Shown here piece by piece: positions 1-10,629 of a DNA stretch of 64,000 nucleotides. Where the stretch lies: the NCBI GenBank assembly GCA_907164885.2, contig OU015501.1:66564808-66628807 (forward strand), in the 5' to 3' direction. Each line of letters starts with the position of its first letter. Position 1 is the first letter of the stretch. The stretch is from Dolomedes plantarius (lineage: Eukaryota > Arthropoda > Arachnida > Araneae > Dolomedidae). The notes beneath the pieces are model-generated. The model saw only the letters and a list, made by a program, of their open reading frames with translations. It ran no database searches and was not told the origin of the DNA. A program made the translations under genes and the position numbers.

Positions 1-353
1 ACTGTTTTGTTTGGCAAAGGATTTTTTTCAGTGCACTCTGATATGCTATCATGCCTTTGATTCCATAGCTCGATAAACACCCATTATCCTGGGGGTTGCA
101 GTAACAGAAACTCCAATTTAAACGCGCTCCAACAATTTCCCCTTTTCACAAGGTCTGCAAGGTTTGACATTGTACGTTGTTCCCCCCAAAAGCACGATGC
201 CCTTAGCTTCATTACTGCTACCTGACAGTAGAATAATACATGCACTATATTATATAAAAAATACTGGTTGCCAGACTTGTTTTTTAAGGCATGCGAAGTA
301 CATTCATAAACACCACTAATATTGATAGGTGTTTCCGTTATTTTGATAACCAC

Positions 354-356
<3 letters not shown>
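1..356. other. unassigned non-coding sequence left of the BEL/Pao element
   Basis: Mixed-composition sequence with no open frame I can link to a protein and no terminal repeat or splice pair I can recognise. A short pyrimidine run near position 30 is the only structure. It is probably the flank into which the neighbouring TA tract and retrotransposon inserted. Confidence 0.4.

Positions 357-397
<41 letters not shown>
357..397. repeat. (TA)n microsatellite
   Basis: Uninterrupted TA dinucleotide run of about 41 bp, 60 bp outside the left end of the BEL/Pao 3' LTR. Short reading frames crossing it (Tyr-Ile repeats) are artefacts. Confidence 0.95.
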
Positions 398-399
<2 letters not shown>

Positions 400-458
400 T
401 GAACGTAGCTGCGAATTTCTATATCCTTCATATGTGTTACCCATTATTATTATTGTTC

Positions 459-687
459 TGTCGTTAGGGGATTCTAGGCATTTATAATTAAATAAAAACA
501 ACGAATGTGGAGTGTATAAATTTATTAAGTGATGCACACGTTATTCAAAGTGAATTGGCAAAGCCGCGTAACATGTGCACTTCCGTCTCGTAGCGGTAGA
601 AAACGGACACTCACTCAGACGGAAGTTATATCACGTTTACAGGCGTTAGACTCAGTGAATATAGGCGACGCTGCATGGGCCGCAACA
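459..687 (-). repeat. 3' LTR of the BEL/Pao element
   Basis: A 229-bp block starting TG (459) and ending CA (687), as expected for an LTR. On the minus strand it is preceded immediately by a purine-rich stretch at 688-700 (AAAGTGGGCGGTA read 5'->3'), which fits the polypurine tract that primes plus-strand synthesis. AATAAA-like signals lie in the minus-strand sequence around 489-522. The outermost 28 bp match 8358-8386 at the far end of the element. Confidence 0.7.
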
Positions 688-925
688 TACCGCCCACTTT
701 GAAACATTGTTTCAAAATTAATTCCAAATACAACAATAAGTTTCAAAATATAACAGTATATCGAACACAAATAATACTTACTTAAATGTCAATAAAAGTA
801 CTAATAGTTAAGTTCAAAATTCAAAAATTTAACTGAAATAATAAAAACAATAGTTACAATACAAACAATAGAATAAGCAATTCAAATTAATGTTACTTAA
901 CTAAAATAAGACATGTAAACAATTT

Positions 926-1617
926 TTAATCGATAATATAACAGATGTAAAGAAGCCTTGGTACATTGCAGGAAAATAAATCGGAAATCTCTAAAAAACA
1001 CGGGATAATGTACCAAAGAATGTTTGGGTAGTCATAAACAGGTAAAACACTAAGTTTATGATTTGGTCTTTTGAACGTTTCATTGGAATTTCTAAGATTC
1101 ACAACCAGGAATCTATTGTCCGGACTGGGGAACACTTCCAACACTCGACCTAACCTCCATTTCAAATGAGGCACATTATCTTCTTTTATAAGCACTAAAT
1201 CATTGAATTTTATGTTTGGTTGCACTTTACACCACTTAGGACGTCGTTGAAGGTTACTAATGTATTCATTTGACCACCTCTTCCAAAAGCTTAGGAATAA
1301 ATTTTGCGTAAGTTTCCAACGTTGTAATATAGGAACCTTTTTCTCACTTGTGTTTTCTTCAGGTAGTACTGTAATAGGAGTTCCTATCAGAAAAGGTCCT
1401 GGGGTAAGAACTGAAAATTCGGATGGGTCATCTGGCACTAGGCATAAAGGACGTGAAATCAAGCATGCTTCTACTTGAGAAATTATGAATGTGAAAAATT
1501 CTTCTTGCGCCCGTATCTGTTCTCCAACTGTTCTCTTTGGATATAATTTTGCTGATTTCACTGCAGCTTCCTACAGTCCTCCAAAATAAGGATCTGTTGG
1601 AGGATTAAAGTTCCATT
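926..1617 (-). pseudogene. BEL/Pao integrase C-terminal region with DUF5641-type tail
   Basis: The minus-strand translation contains the FNPPTDPYFGGL-like end of the integrase domain at about 1580-1617. An in-frame stop follows where the family usually has a Trp after GGL. Then comes the LTPGPFLIG motif and a FWKRWSNEY...RRPKW segment, and DLVLIKEDN...LKWRLGRV, the usual C-terminal chromodomain-like tail. The frame then reads past the expected end near 1035 into AT-rich 3' sequence. The catalytic core that should lie upstream is absent. Confidence 0.85.
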
Positions 1618-2200
1618 TTATGCTTTCATTGGTGAAGTACAGATTAGACTTTTCGTCTTGTTTCCTGCTTGTATTCCTGCTTTCAGTAAGTTATACTCAT
1701 TTATGAATTCTTCCTCTAAGACAATTTTCATTATTACATTTCTGGCATGTATCAGTTCTTCAGTAGTCAGAAATCCAACAACGCGATTTTTATGCGATTT
1801 GCAGTTTTTTACAAACCAAATACACCAAGCAATAATTCTCTTTAATCTCACGAAGGAGGAGACTTTACTGATAATAGGGAGTGTAGTTGTATCCGTTCTA
1901 ACCGAACAAGAAACTTTCTTTCGTTCTTCTTTCACTGCGTTTTCCGAAAATTGAAGTTCATTTGAAAAGGGAATGGCATTTGACATAAGCCAGGTAGGTC
2001 CTGTACACCATATACAATGCGCAATAAGGTCTAAAGCACTTAATCATCGGGATGCACAATCCGGTGGGTTTTCTTCAGACTTGATGTGGTTCCAATGCTG
2101 AACCGGTAAAATTGATTGTATTTCCGAAACTGTTGGCCACGAAAATCTTCTAACTGGTAGGTTCTTATTGAAGCAGTGATAGGTCAATCGTTGTATCACT
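1618..2200 (-). pseudogene. BEL/Pao linker between RNase H and integrase, integrase core deleted
   Basis: The minus strand reads a PPDCASR-like segment near 2050-2075 (the usual end of the RNase H/linker), two stops, then a frame of about 122 residues (1618-1986) ending in the EEEFINEYNLLKAG motif that normally precedes the integrase zinc-binding region. This motif is followed almost at once by the very end of the integrase domain. The HHCC finger and the whole DDE core are therefore missing, apparently by one internal deletion. Confidence 0.75.
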
Positions 2201-2653
2201 CTAAGCGTATATGGAATCAATCTGAATTTGAAGGAAATTGCGAACAGCTTGCACTAAGTGAGTCAATAATACGGCTGAGCAAAGTTCTAATCTTGAGATA
2301 GATAATATTTTCAGATCAACACGTATATTTGATGTTAACAGGCTAACATAAATTTCTGAATCGGTTGATGATCTCAAATAGATAACAGCAGCATAAGCCT
2401 TTTCGGATGTGTAACAAAAGCAATGTAATTCAACAGTTTTAGCTTCAAGCGAAACAACTCTTCTAGGCACACGTTTGGCTTTGATATAAGACACATCTTC
2501 CCGATAAGTAAGCCCTTTTTGATTGATTTCTTCTAGAACAGGATCACCCCACGATAGTTGAAGTTTCCAAATTTCTTTAATTAGAATTTTGGCTCCTATT
2601 ATGAATGGTGATAACCAGATAAGAGAATCGAAAATTTTCGAAACTGGTGACAA
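2201..2653 (-). pseudogene. BEL/Pao RT thumb/RNase H region
   Basis: A 150-residue open segment. It includes SPFIIGAKILIKEIWK, SWGDPV, the RVVS..AKTVELHCFCYTSEKAYAA block and SISRLELCSAVLLTHL..AVR. These are hallmarks of the BEL/Pao RNase H-like domain. The residue that is the first catalytic Asp in relatives (in the C-[D]-A/T-S-E-K-A-Y motif) is Tyr here, so RNase H would be inactive even if translated. Confidence 0.85.
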
Positions 2654-2773
2654 TATAGTTCTTTTCGTGATGCGTTCTGAAGTATCATCAGAGATTTCGA
2701 AGTCACAAGTAAATTCATCTTGCGAGAATTACCATGTCAAACCTAGTACCTTGATTGATTTATTAGCTACCAT

Positions 2774-3700
2774 TTAGTATGTGGAATTTCCAGTCTTCTG
2801 GAATTTGAGTGCGCGTTCTAACACTGACTGATCATTTGTACACCATTTATGTATCTGAAATCCACCTTTATCTAACAATGCACAGAACTGTAAAGTTATC
2901 TCTACCGCGTCATCGCGTGTCTCAGCTCCAAACAAGGCATCATCAATGTAACAGTTGCGTAACAGTACCTCGGAAGCCTTAGGAAATTTTGAACCTTCGT
3001 CAAGAGATAGCTGTTTCAAAGTACGAGTTGCTAAATAAGCTGCTTATATGGTACCGTACGTAACTGTACATAATCGATACACCTTTATCAGTTTTCAAGG
3101 CGAGTCCCTCCAGCGGGTTTTTGATATTCTTTTTCCTTATTATATATTTGGATTTGGCGATACATTTTCTGAAAATCACTCATGATTGGTATATGTTGGC
3201 GCCCGAATCTTAAAAGAATTGTAAACAAATCGTCATGAAATTTGGGACCATTCATTGGCACATCATTAAGAGATATCCCTGAAGTAGTTTTTGAGCTAGC
3301 GTTAAATACGGAGTTTAGTTGTAAGACTAGACTCGTTGAGTACTTGAGTGTGAGGATGTAATAATATTCATTTTCCTTATCAACACTATTCTTGGGTAAC
3401 TCTTCCATATGTCCAAGGGACAAATATTCTGACATAAACTTATTATATTGTTGATATATCACTGGAATTTTCAATAGTCTCTTTTCTAAAGTAATGAATT
3501 TGAGGAAAGCTGATGATCTTGAATTACCAAATACTGCTCATTTATGCTTAAATGGTAGATTTACTATATAGCGACCAACCTCACTTCGTCTATGATTCTC
3601 TAGGAAAAAGGATTCACATAATCTCTCTTCTTTAGTAAACGGTTGCTACGACGGAATTTGCTCTAATTCCCAAAATCAATGCACTAACTCTTCAGTTTTT
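2774..3700 (-). pseudogene. BEL/Pao reverse transcriptase
   Basis: Two broken pieces of the RT domain. The upstream piece (3088-3474) carries the fingers region with EYLSLGHMEEL, VFNASSKT.SG.SLND and the PIMSDFQKMYRQI block (DIxKMYRQI in relatives). The downstream piece (2774-3019) carries the catalytic NCYIDDALFGAET motif and KGGFQIHKW. Stops and frameshifts separate the pieces, and more pol sequence with in-frame stops runs on toward 3735. The YIDD metal-binding aspartates are retained. Confidence 0.9.
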
Positions 3701-3735
3701 ACTCTTAAATTGTTTGCTGAAATATGTTCTCCATC

Positions 3736-4144
3736 TTAAAATTTGAATGTAGCTGTACCCGAGATCATCCAGCCTAATTTTGAACTTAAAGCGAATGGAA
3801 GATTATTATGTCGCTTCATAATTTCTCCATTGATAACTGTGAAAAACACATTAACCCCAAAAAGTATGTCAATATCTTCCGACTCATGAAAAGAAGGATC
3901 TGTAAGAGCTAAATATTGATATTCTTCGTACAAATGTACTGGTAACGAGGAGTTCGGAATTTTCTCATAGATTTTCTCTATTACGTAAGCAGAAGTAGAT
4001 ACTCTAAAACTATTACTATAATGTGAAGTAAACAGCAAATCGACTTCTCCGTTGCTCATAGTATTGACCGTTCCTGAGCATGATACAGAAATGGTAGAAT
4101 CCTTTACATATAGTTCTAACTTGTTTACACATTCTCGACTGATA
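3736..4144 (-). pseudogene. BEL/Pao protease C-terminal half and linker to RT
   Basis: A minus-strand frame with SVSCSGTVNTMSNGEVDLLF at its start, then YLALTDPSFHESEDIDILFG and PFALSSKLGWMISGTA. These are the usual BEL/Pao protease tail motifs (DP.F....IDxLxG and T.LGWxxSG). It begins exactly where the Tc1-like insertion ends and continues the protease fragment at 5699-5830. The two halves were therefore one frame before the insertion. Confidence 0.85.
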
Positions 4145-5697
4145 CAGTGCGTGTAAAAACTTTAAGGACAGCAAAAAATTTAATTTTTTTCATCAGATGA
4201 AAAAAGTATACTATAATATGTATCATAAAATTGAAAAGCTAAAAAAAAAGTCAACAAAATTTATCTGTAAGTATTTTATTACAAAAATAAAATAATTATT
4301 AAAAAACGTTATTTCCGCCTGTGTAAAAACTTTAAGGACAGGAAAATAAAAACAATACAGTAACGAAGAAACAAATACTTAATATGTTGTGCACCCACCA
4401 TTGCTTTTAATGACCGCAAATATTTTATCTTTCCTGGACATTATTAATTTTTGACACAGTTTGGCACTGGTTTTGTACAATTCATCTTTAATAGTAGATC
4501 TGAGTAGTGAAGCTGGGTAAAAATGCCTTCCATTTTTGTAAATTCGTCTTTCTAGATCTCCCCACAAGTTCTCGATAGGGTTTATATCAGGACTTTTAGG
4601 TGGCCATTGCAAAACTCCAATTTTTTTTCTTCTGGAACCAGAGTTTTGTCCTATGGCTTGTGTGGATAGGCGCATTATTTTGCTGATAAATCCATTTTTC
4701 CAGTGTTGCAACAGGTGATGGATGGTCAGAAAGAGTTTTTAGATATGCCTTTGAATTAACTTTTCCTAAAAGAAATGCAAGTGCCCCCACGCCGTTAAAC
4801 GAAAAGCAGCCCCATGTCATAGCGGATCTGCCACCAAATTGACGGTTTGAGAAAATTTATTTTTATTTTCTCAAATCATGCCAATAATACTTCGAACCAT
4901 CAGGATAATCAAAGTTCCATTTTTTTTTCATCGGAGAAAATAGCTTGCAGCCATTTGTCGCCCCAAGTCATCACTTGTCTTGCAAACTGTAAACGCTGGG
5001 TTTTGTGTCTAGTCACTAAAGATAGTTTGCACAATTTTGCTGTGTATTGGAAATTCCCAGATCGAGTAATTGTATTGCAGATTGTTTTCTTGCACACATT
5101 GAACCCAGTTGTACGTAAAATTTCTTTACTTGAGTACTTTCCAGTTGATGCTAACTTTAAAAAACTATCATTTCATCGCTTGGTGACAGGGCTTTTGGTC
5201 TGCCTCCAGTGGATTTTTTTTCCGTACTCGCCTTTTAACCTTAAAAAATTGTTTATGACATTTTTAGATCGTCCTATCTTTGTTTGCAATAGACCGACAA
5301 CTCAGTCCTAACAATGCAAACAATTCAACAGATTTTTCATATTCAGTCAGTTTACTTGCTTTTGGCATTATTATAAAATTAACAAATCTCTTAATAGAAA
5401 AATGTCAGAGAAATCACTATACACAAGAGTATTTAACGTGCAGATCAATAATAGTTTTACGTAGCATTTTTGTAAAAAAATAGGGGTGTCCTTAAAGCTT
5501 TTACACAAGCGAATATAGTCTTTGTTTGCATAATCAACATTTTTTCGCAATAAACAGCTCGCAAATACATTTTGTTGACTTTTATATTAGTATTTCACCT
5601 TTATGTTCAACATTAAATTTCCATTTCAATTATTTCATTTTAAATTTATAGAAATTTTTAAAATTGTTTGCTGTCCTTAAAGTTTTAACATGCACTG
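4145..5697 (-). mobile_element. Tc1-like DNA transposon, IR/DR type, inserted in the BEL/Pao protease
   Basis: The ends are inverted repeats beginning CAGTGCRTGT, flanked by TA on both sides (4143-4144 and 5698-5699), the target duplication of Tc1/mariner elements. The 20-bp core (GTGTAAAAACTTTAAGGACA) occurs four times: outer copies at 4151-4170 and about 5671-5693, inner copies at 4321-4340 and about 5487-5506. This doubled arrangement is the IR/DR architecture seen in Tc1-family elements such as Tc3 and Sleeping Beauty. It encloses a broken transposase on the minus strand. Length is 1553 bp, close to the usual 1.6 kb. Confidence 0.95.
4379..5368 (-). pseudogene. Tc1/Tc3-like transposase, frameshifted
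   Basis: From ATG at 5366-5368 (start MPKASKLTEYEKS) the frame encodes a helix-turn-helix start (LLGLSCRSIANK) and then breaks. Downstream pieces include the IFSDEKK segment carrying the first catalytic Asp, MTWGCFSFNGVG, QQNNAPIHTS, and QWPPKSPDINPIENLWGDLER near the C-terminus. The family's second catalytic Asp (QQDNAPxH) reads Asn here. The total span of about 330 codons fits a full-length Tc1 transposase. Several frame changes and the Asp-to-Asn change make it non-functional. It lies on the same strand as its host retrotransposon. Confidence 0.9.
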
Positions 5698-5698
5698 T

Positions 5699-5830
5699 AA
5701 ATGATCGCTCGCTTCCAGAATCTAATAAACATCTGCAGTTAATAAACTCATTGACTGAATTGCGAACTTTGACTACTGCAGTGCGTAAAAGTATTTCATT
5801 TCTATCTATATTAATAAAGTAACAAAGGGG
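5699..5830 (-). pseudogene. BEL/Pao aspartic protease N-terminal half
   Basis: The minus-strand translation gives RNEILLRTAVVKV followed by CRCLLDSGSERSF. The DSG motif is the retropepsin active-site motif (DS/TG) in this superfamily. The frame is cut by the Tc1-like element at 5698 just after the active site and resumes at 4144. Confidence 0.85.
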
Positions 5831-6238
5831 TTTGTCGAGATCACGTGACCATAATGCGACCGGGACGGACTCATCCTCCAAAAAAAATGGTCGACAAATA
5901 CAGGAATCGGTATATTTTTTTCTCAAGAAAGTACATAAATGTTACACATTTGGAAAGAGCTTTGAAAACTGATAATTTTTTCTGCGTACACTTATTCTGT
6001 TAATTCAATAGTTTTAGAGACATTTGGATTCTAATGAAGCGTCATCCCTCTGAGAAATCAAATCATGTATATCCAGTATGGTGCAGTGGTGCAGCCATCT
6101 GTCGGCAGCAATGGAAATGAAAATTGACTTGAATTTAACACATTTGTAGGTCTTTTTTCTTTTGTGGGGCCCGAAGTACATAAATATGTTACACGGATGG
6201 CTTGAGCGTAGCTAGGCGAAGCCCGGCTAGTTCCAAAT
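5831..6238. other. non-coding insert between gag and protease
   Basis: About 400 bp separate the end of gag (FGAKVI) from the protease start (RNEILL), with no coding similarity. On the minus strand it opens with a GC-rich palindromic motif (AGCCGGGCTTCGCC) and twice contains TGTAACA(TA)TTTATGTACTT, at about 6173-6191 and 5928-5945. This looks like a third insertion into the retrotransposon, perhaps a non-autonomous or truncated retroposon. I see no clear target duplication. Confidence 0.4.
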
Positions 6239-7593
6239 AACTTTCGCTCCAAAGTGCTGACTCTGACAGTTGTTTGCAAATACCGTAGACGAAACTTCCT
6301 TCGTCGTTGGCGTCTCTCTCTTCTCTTGTGATCTAAGTATAAATTCTGGTGCTTGTTGGGAAAGGGAATTATGCTCTGCTTTTTGTTTCATATTATTTTC
6401 AATGTGCAAAATACTATGGTGTTGCTTGCCACAGGGCTTGTAAGTATTCATAGTCTTACATTTTTTGATTAAATGCATATTAGAAAGACAGTTAAAACAT
6501 AAATGATTAGCTTTAACGAAGTCTATTCTTTGCTGAGCTGATAAATTTAAGGATTTAAAACACTTCGATAGATAATGATCATCTTTGCAATAAACACATA
6601 CAGAAGTAGCAATTAAATAATTGACCTTATAGTGCTTTCGTTTATGCACTTTACTAAATGTGGGTTTACTATTTTGTAGAGTTCGAGAATGATTCTTTAA
6701 GAATTCTATTTAAATCCTTAAGCGTTTGAATTTCACTATTTTTTAGTTGGCGTTTTCACCAGAGTTTATTTGAATTGTCTAGTTTTTGCAAAATCATGTA
6801 CATCATTAAAGTATCACTGAAATTGTCAACAGCTTGTTCTAATATTTCTAATGACTGAATAATTTTATTGACATTGGCGACCAAACTGAGAATTGATAAA
6901 GCTGATTCTGTCTGAATGTTTGGCATATTTAAGAAGTGTTTTATGTGTGCGAATATTTGTTCTCTCTTATTAAAAAATCTCTCATCCAACAGATTCCAAG
7001 CAATTATCAAAATTTTGATCTGCAATAGAAATTGACTGAATTATGCGATAAGCATCACCCTTCAGAGAAGCTTTTAAATATTGTAATTTTTGCGTATTAG
7101 ACAAACTAGTGTTGTTAATAATAGTAGCATTAAATAAATCTTTGAAGGTAATCCACTCAATAATATTACCACTAAAAGTATGTAATGATAGTTTAGGCAA
7201 TTTGACTCCTTCAGTTATTTGTTACGATCTACTACACAATTTATTAGTACTGTTTTCATTAGCGGAATTAATTTCAGTTCGTTTTTGTTCCTTTATTCGT
7301 TTTTAACCTCTCAATTTTCATATAATAGTTTTCTCCTGATATTCTTGTGCACTTTCGATTTCGCTATCTAGGTCATTTAAATCTTCCGTTAAATTTTCAA
7401 CTTTAGCGTCAATCTCTTTTAGTTCTTTCTCCTTTTGTTTTAGGAGCTCAAGTGTTTCCTCTAACTCACTGAAATTAATTTCAACATTTGCGAGATTGGT
7501 TTCAATTTTCTTTAAATAGTTAGTTACGATTCTGCGCAATGTAGTTCGCTTCGATTTACATTTTTGCAATTCTGTTTCGTTTTTGCTTGTCAT
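6227..7593 (-). pseudogene. BEL/Pao gag (DUF1759-type) with zinc knuckles, broken
   Basis: Starting near the internal Met at 7593 (MTSKNETELQK), the first about 90 residues are a charged, Glu/Leu-rich predicted coiled coil. After a break, LPKLSLHTFSG..IEW..FKDLFNA (about 7110-7200) and KLQYLKASLKGDA mark the DUF1759/capsid-like region, which continues through IAWNLLDERF (6970-7010). The C-terminal piece (6227-6649) has two CCHC zinc knuckles, CVYCKDDHYLSKC and CFNCLSNMHLIKKC, then a third Cys/His cluster. Several frameshifts separate the pieces. A gene of this kind packages the element's RNA. Confidence 0.88.
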
Positions 7594-7783
7594 CGTGAAC
7601 AGAATCGAAAGTAACACTACAGCATACAATTAGATCAATAAAAGTTTCTCAAAAGTCACTCACCCACTGCAGGTTCAGTCAGTTATACAAGCTCTGCATA
7701 GTAATAATCCAAGATATCGACAATCACTCAGAATGCGGTAATACTCACAAAGGAACAACAATCTTCACGAGCACGCTCTACGC

Positions 7784-8315
7784 CAGTGATCGTCAACCTG
7801 GTCCCTACCGCCCACTAGTGGGCGATTCAAACGTTCTGGGCAGTGAGAGTTTTTGTCTGTTGCTACAAATTTTGTTCTTCCTCCATATATTCAATACATT
7901 GCTAACAACTTCTCGAGATTGACTTTTTAAAAACATTATTTTGCTACTTACCTTTGAATTCCATCTCTAAACTTTGAATATAAATAAGAATTCACCGGAC
8001 ACTTCTTGAAGTATACTTGTGGTCTAGGGAGCAAATGATGAGCTTCCCAGCCAAAGGCACCAGTTTAATGTACATACCGAGGTCTAACACTTATAACCTT
8101 CCATCGTTCAGTCTACGAGCTGTATCTCTTTCGTGGAAATGTAGAAACTCAATAAATTGAAATTATCTATGTATAAACATACATAAAGTATAAATAAAAA
8201 AAATAAATTTAAGGACATTTTTTTTACAAACTATTCTATTGCGGCATCAGTGGGCGATAAGGAAATTTTACCATCAACAAAGATACAAAAGTGGGCTGTA
8301 GCTTGACGACCCTTG
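7784..8315. mobile_element. hAT-type MITE in the 5' leader of the BEL/Pao element
   Basis: The ends are inverted repeats: CAGTGATCGTCAACCTGG on the left and CAAGGGTCGTCAAGCTACAG on the right (read inward). They are flanked by 8-bp target duplications differing at one base, CTCTACGC (7776-7783) and CTCCACGC (8316-8323). Termini of the form CAGxGxTCGTCAACCT plus 8-bp duplications are characteristic of hAT transposons. At 532 bp with no transposase it is non-autonomous. A 16-bp perfect palindrome (CGCCCACTAGTGGGCG) sits just inside the left end. Confidence 0.85.
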
Positions 8316-8338
8316 CTCCACGCTATTCGACTCTGCGG

Positions 8339-8386
8339 CTCGACTTTGACCATGTGATGGCGTTAGGGGGTTTCTAGGCGTTTATA
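8339..8386 (-). other. primer-binding site and 28-bp stub of the 5' LTR
   Basis: On the minus strand the stub (8386-8358) ends CTAACGCCA, matching the end of the 3' LTR (CTAACGACA). TGGTCAAAGTCGAG follows after five bases, the form of a tRNA-complementary primer-binding site beginning TGG. Outside 8386 the similarity to the 3' LTR stops abruptly, so about 200 bp of the 5' LTR, with its promoter, is missing. Confidence 0.6.
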
Positions 8387-10629
8387 TGCTTGATGACGTA
8401 ACAGCTTGATGACATATTACAGCCATTTTTGAAATCTGAAGGAAAAGCTAAGTTACCCTGTCTATAAGCTTTCTGATGCCCTTAAAGAACTAATACTTAA
8501 ATATACATGTATATTTATTCGCCAAGCAAAGGAAAAATTAATTTTCCCGGGACATTATTGAGCCAATAAAATTTAACTGTAAATTTGCTTTAAATAAGAA
8601 ATAAAATTACAGTTTCTGCAACTTTGACTGAACATTTGTAATAAAAATATAACTATAATTTGTTTCACGGAGCTATTCTGAAATACCTTAAATTAATTAT
8701 TATAAAGATTTATTTACTGCATGTCAAATTATCTTTCTACATATATAATTTAAGAATTTAATAAATGAATTAATAATATAATTGTTATATATTATTTAGA
8801 AAATTTTAATGTTGAAACTAAATGTTTGATTTCATGAATTAATGCAATATTTAAAACACACGACACATTTACCATAGTTCCCGTAAATAAATTTATAATA
8901 TATACGCAATTTAATTTTTTCCTTTATTTGTTGAAATCAGCTTTACAAATTGTTTTGAATGTGTTCTTTTCATGTTCTTGTGTCCAAGCATAGATTATGC
9001 CCAAGCTGTAGATCCTGCTTTTGATTTGCATTGTTGGTTAACACAGCAGACCGTTTATTATCCAAACAGATTACTTTCTTCTAGCGATACTGATTGAAAA
9101 TTCTATGAAAAATTTCAGGGTTGTATTTAAGACTGTTTTGCAAATAATAAATGAAACTGTAATAAATAATATATCCCTCCGAAAAAAAATTTCTTGAAGT
9201 ACGTATTACTAAATTTGAAACATATTGTAGTGGGGTAACACAAAATTTTTATGGATCACATTTTAGCTTTTATAGTTTATTAGTATAGCAATTAAATACC
9301 TGGATATTTATGAATATGATGCTGTTGTAGAACAGCCTATGTTATCTTTATCAGGATTTAAAAGCTTTTAAAACCGTTTATCTTGATATATTCTTGATAT
9401 TTTCCCATGGTTTTTTAAAGTCTAGTAAAGCTAGGAATTTTTTTATCGTTTAGTTCATTTTGCAGATATTCCCACAGGAAAAAATCTCAGAAAGTAGAAC
9501 TGGGATTCCTGTTTATCAGTTGTTCAGATCTTATGTACGGTATTTCAATCCTTGGGGCATTTATAAGTATTTTTGGTCGTATGATAAGGCTCAAAATCCC
9601 AAAGAAATACACAATCAACTTTAATTTGAATTCTACGAATATTCACCGTAAATAGGGATTTTAAAAAATAATATAGTCCCTTCAATTAATTTTTAATCTG
9701 AGACTGTACAGATCGAGTTTTAGTTGGCCGCTTATCGGAAGTACCCATTAAAACCATTACTCTCTTAGAATGTTCACAATTTAGAAGATTTAAACCATCT
9801 GCCTTATATATTGTACTCATACCTAGAGCATTTTATTCTTCGTGCATATATGAGAGATATCACAAATATGCCTAAAATATCAGATCTTGTAATTAATGCA
9901 TAAATTTCCTTCTGCATATATACACAAATATGCATAAAATGCAGCTTCATCAGTAGTCATGATTTTAGGCCTCTTATCTGGTTGAATAAACTTATAGAGC
10001 GAGCGACTATAAAAGCTGCCATCTCAGTTTAATGGCACTGTTGCAAATATAATGACATTTAGGCTTTATATAGCCTTTTTTTATGCAAGGTGGGTTTCAT
10101 CTGGTATCTTATGGCCTGCTGATTTATGTTAAAAGCTTAGTATTACTTGCTTCAGTTGGAGAATATATTTTGTCATAATTTTCTTCAGCAGCTGCAACAT
10201 GGTATTGACAACTTGCCTCTTCGCCCGAGTTTGTTTCGATTCCAATCCTAGATTTTCCTTCAGTCCATATTTGAGTTTTGAATTCTATTCTTATAGCTCA
10301 AAGAAAATGGCTCCTTCGAACAATATTTATAAATGTATGTTTCTGACCATTGCGTAAAACTCTATGACAGGTTATGGATGTCCTTCCCTTTTCTATTAAA
10401 GAATGATGTGTTAGGACAATTTATATAAATCAAAAGGTTACTAGTTCCGCAAATGTGATCCCTCTGAAATTTTATCATCCCATCCAGTTGATCGCTAAGA
10501 TCTCAATACAGGGGACGTACTTTTCCCATATGAGATATTTTAAAAGATATTGCCAAATAAACCATTCTGCTATCTTATCCATTTTGGGGAGATATTTCTT
10601 ACTTAAAAACATACTAAAAGGACTTGGTT
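8387..10629. other. AT-rich non-coding stretch
   Basis: About 2.2 kb without a supportable gene, terminal repeat or tandem array. Stops are dense in all frames. Isolated less AT-rich patches (around 9540-9600, 9960-10080 and 10200-10290) could be remnants of old elements, but I cannot name them. Confidence 0.4.

Larger units (their letters stand above)
459..8386 (-). mobile_element. BEL/Pao LTR retrotransposon, decayed, with nested insertions
   Basis: Read on the minus strand, the order is LTR remnant/PBS, gag, protease, reverse transcriptase, RNase H, integrase remnant with the DUF5641-type tail, polypurine tract, 3' LTR. This order with an aspartic protease upstream of RT and the 'TPGxFLIG...FWKRW' tail is diagnostic of BEL/Pao. 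The reading frame is broken many times, the integrase core is missing, and only about 28 bp of the 5' LTR remains. A Tc1-like transposon (4145-5697), a hAT-type MITE (7784-8315) and an unidentified roughly 400-bp insert (5831-6238) interrupt it. It cannot transpose autonomously. The sequence style resembles spider BEL/Pao copies, which is memory-based inference. Confidence 0.9.
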
